From positions 1 through 35,124 of the forward strand of contig JAHECY010000039.1 in the NCBI GenBank assembly GCA_024641505.1: DNA of 35,124 bases, read 5' to 3'. The notes under the pieces were generated by a model, which ran no database searches, was not told where the DNA came from, and was given only the letters and a program-made list of their open reading frames with translations. The DNA is from Gammaproteobacteria bacterium (GTDB lineage: Bacteria; Pseudomonadota; Gammaproteobacteria; SG8-11). Position 1 is the first letter of the stretch. Each line of letters begins with the position of its first letter. Shown piece after piece: positions 32,709 to 35,124 of the stretch. The translations under genes and the position numbers were made by a program.

Positions 32709-32913
32709 CGTGGATCAACATTTGCGGTGATGAATGATTTATGTCCCCGCGCGGCCGGGTCGTTCGGTTTCGCGATCGCGGTCCGGCATGAGTCGCCTTC
32801 GTGAGGGGCCTCTGCGTCATGAACTTTTACTCTAAACAAATCATCGCGCCGCCTGACGCTTTGGGATTGGTCGTGATGCCGACAATGGGCTGGTGCGGCC
32901 AGGTCATCGGCGT
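32709..32913. other. Spacer between convergent genes
   Basis: No gene is supported. It contains a GCGATCGC-type palindrome within CGCGATCGCGG near 32772. The minus-strand open frame through it has no ribosome site and unusual composition. Confidence 0.4.
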
Positions 32914-33492
32914 TCAGCCAAAATAATCCGGTTCGTGACCCGGCTTCCATTTGATATTGCAACCCATGCTGGGTTTCTGATCCGTGTCGATGGTTTGGCC
33001 CGACAGCAAAGCGTCCGTCGCGGCGCGCAGATCCTTGCCGGTGACCGGCACGTCATTCCTGGGCCGGCTGTCGTCGAATTGCCCGCGGTACACCAGTTTC
33101 AATTGTTTATCGAACAGGAAGAAGTCCGGCGTGCAAGCCGCTCGATAAGCCTTGGCGGTCTGCTGTGTGGCATCGTACAGGTAGGGGAAACAGAATCCCG
33201 CCGCCTGCGCTTCTACGCGCATTTGTTCGGGACCGTCTGCGGGATATTTTTCCGCATCATTGCTGCTGATGGCGACAATCCCCAATCCTTTGGTCTGGTA
33301 GTCTTGGGCAAAGGAAACCAGGGCGGCGCGCAGGTGGATAACATAAGGGCAATGGTTGCAAATGAACATGACCAGCAGTCCCTGCTGGCCGCGAACATCT
33401 TCCAGAGTCGCCACAATATTATTGGTGTCGGGAAGGGCGAATGCCGGCGCCCGGGTGCCTAAGTCCAGCATTGTTGAAGGTGTTACCGCCAT
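32914..33492 (-). CDS. Thioredoxin-fold AhpC/TSA-like protein
   Basis: This encodes 192 residues. An AhpC/TSA-like thioredoxin fold has C45 and C48 in MFICNHCPYV, AISSNDAEKYPADGP, and YDATQQTAKAYRAACTPDFFLFD (cis-proline region TPD), ending SMGCNIKWKPG. This subfamily is widespread in bacteria and annotated as thioredoxin family or peroxiredoxin-like; the substrate is undefined. It is cytoplasmic, with no signal peptide. GAGG lies 5 nt before the ATG. It is divergent from the outer-membrane gene at 33749. Confidence 0.9.
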   Translation of the reverse strand: MAVTPSTMLDLGTRAPAFALPDTNNIVATLEDVRGQQGLLVMFICNHCPYVIHLRAALVSFAQDYQTKGLGIVAISSNDAEKYPADGPEQMRVEAQAAGFCFPYLYDATQQTAKAYRAACTPDFFLFDKQLKLVYRGQFDDSRPRNDVPVTGKDLRAATDALLSGQTIDTDQKPSMGCNIKWKPGHEPDYFG

Positions 33493-33503
33493 GGGTGCCT
33501 CAT

Positions 33504-33532
33504 TTGTTAGAGTGAACTAGACTCAGTATAAT
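33504..33532 (+). promoter_or_regulatory. Candidate sigma70-type promoter for the outer-membrane gene
   Basis: TTGTTA (33504-33509), a 17-nt spacer and a perfect TATAAT (33527-33532). Transcription would begin near 33539, giving an unusually long leader of about 210 nt. Confidence 0.6.
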
Positions 33533-33534
33533 AT

Positions 33535-33557
33535 CTTATCGCGCTATATTAGATAAG
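33535..33557. promoter_or_regulatory. Inverted repeat over the predicted start of transcription
   Basis: CTTATC (33535-33540) and GATAAG (33552-33557) with an 11-nt spacer. Its position over the +1 region would suit a repressor. The regulator is unknown and the arms are short. Confidence 0.3.
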
Positions 33558-33748
33558 CCCTAGTGTAGCGCGCATGCAGTTTTGTTACAGAATTTGCGCC
33601 TGCGCCTGCGTTGTGCATGTAAACGGCGTTCATCGCTGGGGGACGCAAGAACCCACAGGTGCCATCAACGGGCAAGTTTCCTGTTTTCTTTTGGCTGGCG
33701 AGCTGTAGAATTGAATTTTTACATTTCGCTGCTTGCGATTCACAAAGG

Positions 33749-35026
33749 ATGGTTTATTTCGCTATGGCTATTTCCTGCGCGCGTTTGACCCTGGTCTGGC
33801 CGATCCTCGTCTTTCTCAGCACCGCCGCCATTGGCGATGATGATGCCGCCGCCGACCGGCGCAAGGATCAATTTCCAACAAGTTATGGCTATCTGCTGGC
33901 GCCCTTGCCGTATTCTGTTCCCGGTATCGGCGAAGGAATGTTTATCCTGGGGTCATTCACCAACGTATTCGGTACTACCACGGACCCGACCCTGGTGTTG
34001 ATCACCGGTGACGCCCAGGGTGAAGGAGCGTTTTTCGACGAGCTGCCGTTGTATCCCGAACATCTGTTCCTGCGCACGGAGTTTCTCAACATCAGTGCCG
34101 CGGCGGTGAATAATTATGAGAGCAGGGGTATGGATACCGGTAAGAATGACTACAACCTGTTGCAGATCTCACGGTACCAGGAGCGGAATTTCGGGCTGGA
34201 TCTGGCGTTTTTAAACCGGAAAATAATGCTGTCCGTAACCCGCGATCAGAACCGGGGCGATCTGAACAAAATTCGGGATGCCAAGGGCAATATCATCGAT
34301 GATCTTGCCAGCCCCTATCGATTCCGCAATAAATCATGGCAGTGGGCGGCGCAACTGGACATGACTGACGATTATCTCGATGCCCGCAAAGGTGTACGGA
34401 TCAATCTGCGCTATCAAAACAACCCGCCGCAGAGTAGTAATGAAGCCGACTACTTCGTGACCGAAGTCAACTCCTTGTTTTTTGTGCCAACCTTCGGGGA
34501 GGATACCCTGGTGTTGAATTATTTTCAGTCCGACGCCAATGTGCGCAAGAAGGGGAATATCGACCGGGCGGCTATCACTCAGGAGTTGGGTTTCAACTGT
34601 CCAGTGGATAATGTCGAATGTTTGTACGCCGAGTCGCATCTGGTGGATGTCATCAGCAATCAGCGGCGTTATGGCACGGCGTCCTCCCTTGGCGGCGACA
34701 ACCGGTTTCGGGCATTTCCGCAGGGGCGCTTCAACGGCGCTCACGTATCCTTTATCGGCGCGGAGTACCGTATGAACTTCGTTCGGGAATCCACGCCGTT
34801 TAATTTTTATATTTGGCGGGATGCCCATACCGGCTTCCAATTGGCTTTTTTTACCGAATTTGCCACGGTGTCGGAAACCTGGGGTGATTTATGGGATGAT
34901 TCCCGGTTCGTGCAAGGCGTGGGAGTGCGCCTGGTCACCAAGTCCGGCAGCGTTTATCGGGCGGATCTGGGCGTGAGTGACGAAGGCGCCGAACTGAGCG
35001 TGTTCTTCTATTATCCCTGGGATTGA
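33749..35026 (+). CDS. Outer-membrane beta-barrel protein, Omp85/BamA-superfamily-like, without POTRA domains
   Basis: This encodes about 425 residues from the ATG at 33749; ATG 33764 is equally possible, and no start has a good ribosome site. The frame opens at 33659, but that extension is less credible. A signal peptide (ARLTLVWPILVFLSTAAIG) is followed by a mature chain with many alternating beta strands and no helical POTRA repeats. Near the C-terminus, SSLGGDNRFRAFPQGRFNGAHVSFIGAEYRMNF resembles the (V/L)RGF-type loop and following strand of BamA-like barrels. The last strand, VFFYYPW, has aromatic residues, but the chain ends in D. The function is not known; a role in lipid or protein handling at the outer membrane is only a guess. 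A terminator follows. Confidence 0.7.
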   Translation: MVYFAMAISCARLTLVWPILVFLSTAAIGDDDAAADRRKDQFPTSYGYLLAPLPYSVPGIGEGMFILGSFTNVFGTTTDPTLVLITGDAQGEGAFFDELPLYPEHLFLRTEFLNISAAAVNNYESRGMDTGKNDYNLLQISRYQERNFGLDLAFLNRKIMLSVTRDQNRGDLNKIRDAKGNIIDDLASPYRFRNKSWQWAAQLDMTDDYLDARKGVRINLRYQNNPPQSSNEADYFVTEVNSLFFVPTFGEDTLVLNYFQSDANVRKKGNIDRAAITQELGFNCPVDNVECLYAESHLVDVISNQRRYGTASSLGGDNRFRAFPQGRFNGAHVSFIGAEYRMNFVRESTPFNFYIWRDAHTGFQLAFFTEFATVSETWGDLWDDSRFVQGVGVRLVTKSGSVYRADLGVSDEGAELSVFFYYPWD

Positions 35027-35049
35027 GATGGGCGACGTGCCGGGGTAAC

Positions 35050-35074
35050 GGTGCGTAATACGCACCGTTTTTTT
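35050..35074 (+). terminator. Intrinsic terminator built on a perfect 17-bp palindrome
   Basis: GGTGCGT-AAT-ACGCACC (35050-35066) is followed by GTTTTTTT. It ends the outer-membrane protein gene. The same 17-bp sequence occurs again at 35108-35124. Confidence 0.85.
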
Positions 35075-35107
35075 AGCAAACGAAGACGCGGAAACCAGGG
35101 CAAAAAA

Positions 35108-35124
35108 GGTGCGTAATACGCACC
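35108..35124 (-). repeat. Second copy of the GGTGCGTAATACGCACC palindrome at the window edge
   Basis: This is identical to 35050-35066. It is preceded on the plus strand by six A residues, so read on the minus strand it is a hairpin followed by six T, suiting a terminator for a gene entering from the right. Confidence 0.7.

Noticed and set aside
32633-32962. 109-residue minus-strand open frame between the DnaJ-related and thioredoxin-fold genes
   Set aside because: It overlaps both flanking genes' ends, has no ribosome site and contains the inverted repeat at 32672-32708.

Overview
This 35.1-kb window is a chromosomal stretch, most probably from a gammaproteobacterium. The supporting signs are gene content and family types: a Mak-type fructokinase, a DnaJ-related protein with a C-terminal J domain, a Mip-type FKBP, a GlbN-like truncated haemoglobin and the mtnD-mtnC methionine-salvage pair. 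The genes look GC-rich and several intergenic regions are AT-rich. I see no phage, transposase, integron, CRISPR array, rRNA or tRNA. The species cannot be named from the sequence alone.

Layout. Positions 1-4894 (minus) hold the first ~1,631 residues of a giant secreted surface protein that runs off the left edge. It has a signal peptide, a DUF2341-like domain, a LamG-like domain, four fibronectin III domains and five DUF11 repeats. Positions 5334-5985 (minus) encode a DUF3820 protein and an NTF2/SnoaL-like protein. Positions 6095-12638 (minus) form a signalling operon in the order kinase (PAS-GAF), receiver, kinase (MASE3-PAS), receiver, hybrid kinase. Four of these genes overlap, and the two kinase-receiver modules look like a tandem duplication.

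Positions 12927-20923 (minus) encode a complete A/V-type rotary ATPase (stalk G/H, C-like, I, K, F, E, A, B, D) with almost no gaps between genes. It is preceded 33 bp upstream by an intact hypE (20957-21958), the only hydrogenase-maturation gene in view. From 22288 the plus strand carries a Mak-type ROK kinase, a small Rieske protein, a small secreted protein with a structured leader, and a 1,074-residue SWIM/SNF2 helicase.

Positions 28175-29630 (minus) encode a plant-type ferredoxin-NAD(P)H reductase and a group-I truncated haemoglobin. Their sigma70-like promoter (TTGACA-17-TCTAAT) is flanked by two NsrR-like inverted repeats, which suggests a nitric-oxide-responsive detoxification operon. 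Divergently, 30005-31967 (plus) carry mtnD, mtnC and a secreted FKBP isomerase. The right end has a DnaJ-related gene, a convergent thioredoxin-fold protein and an outer-membrane barrel resembling the Omp85 superfamily. A perfect 17-bp palindrome closes the last gene and is repeated at the window edge.

Most promising points: the NsrR-like operator pair around the haemoglobin promoter; the duplicated kinase/receiver array without an output domain; the orphan hypE heading the rotary-ATPase cluster; the structured 160-nt leader at 24084-24243; and the dispersed GGTGCGTAATACGCACC palindromes. No wholly new system is proven by the sequence alone.
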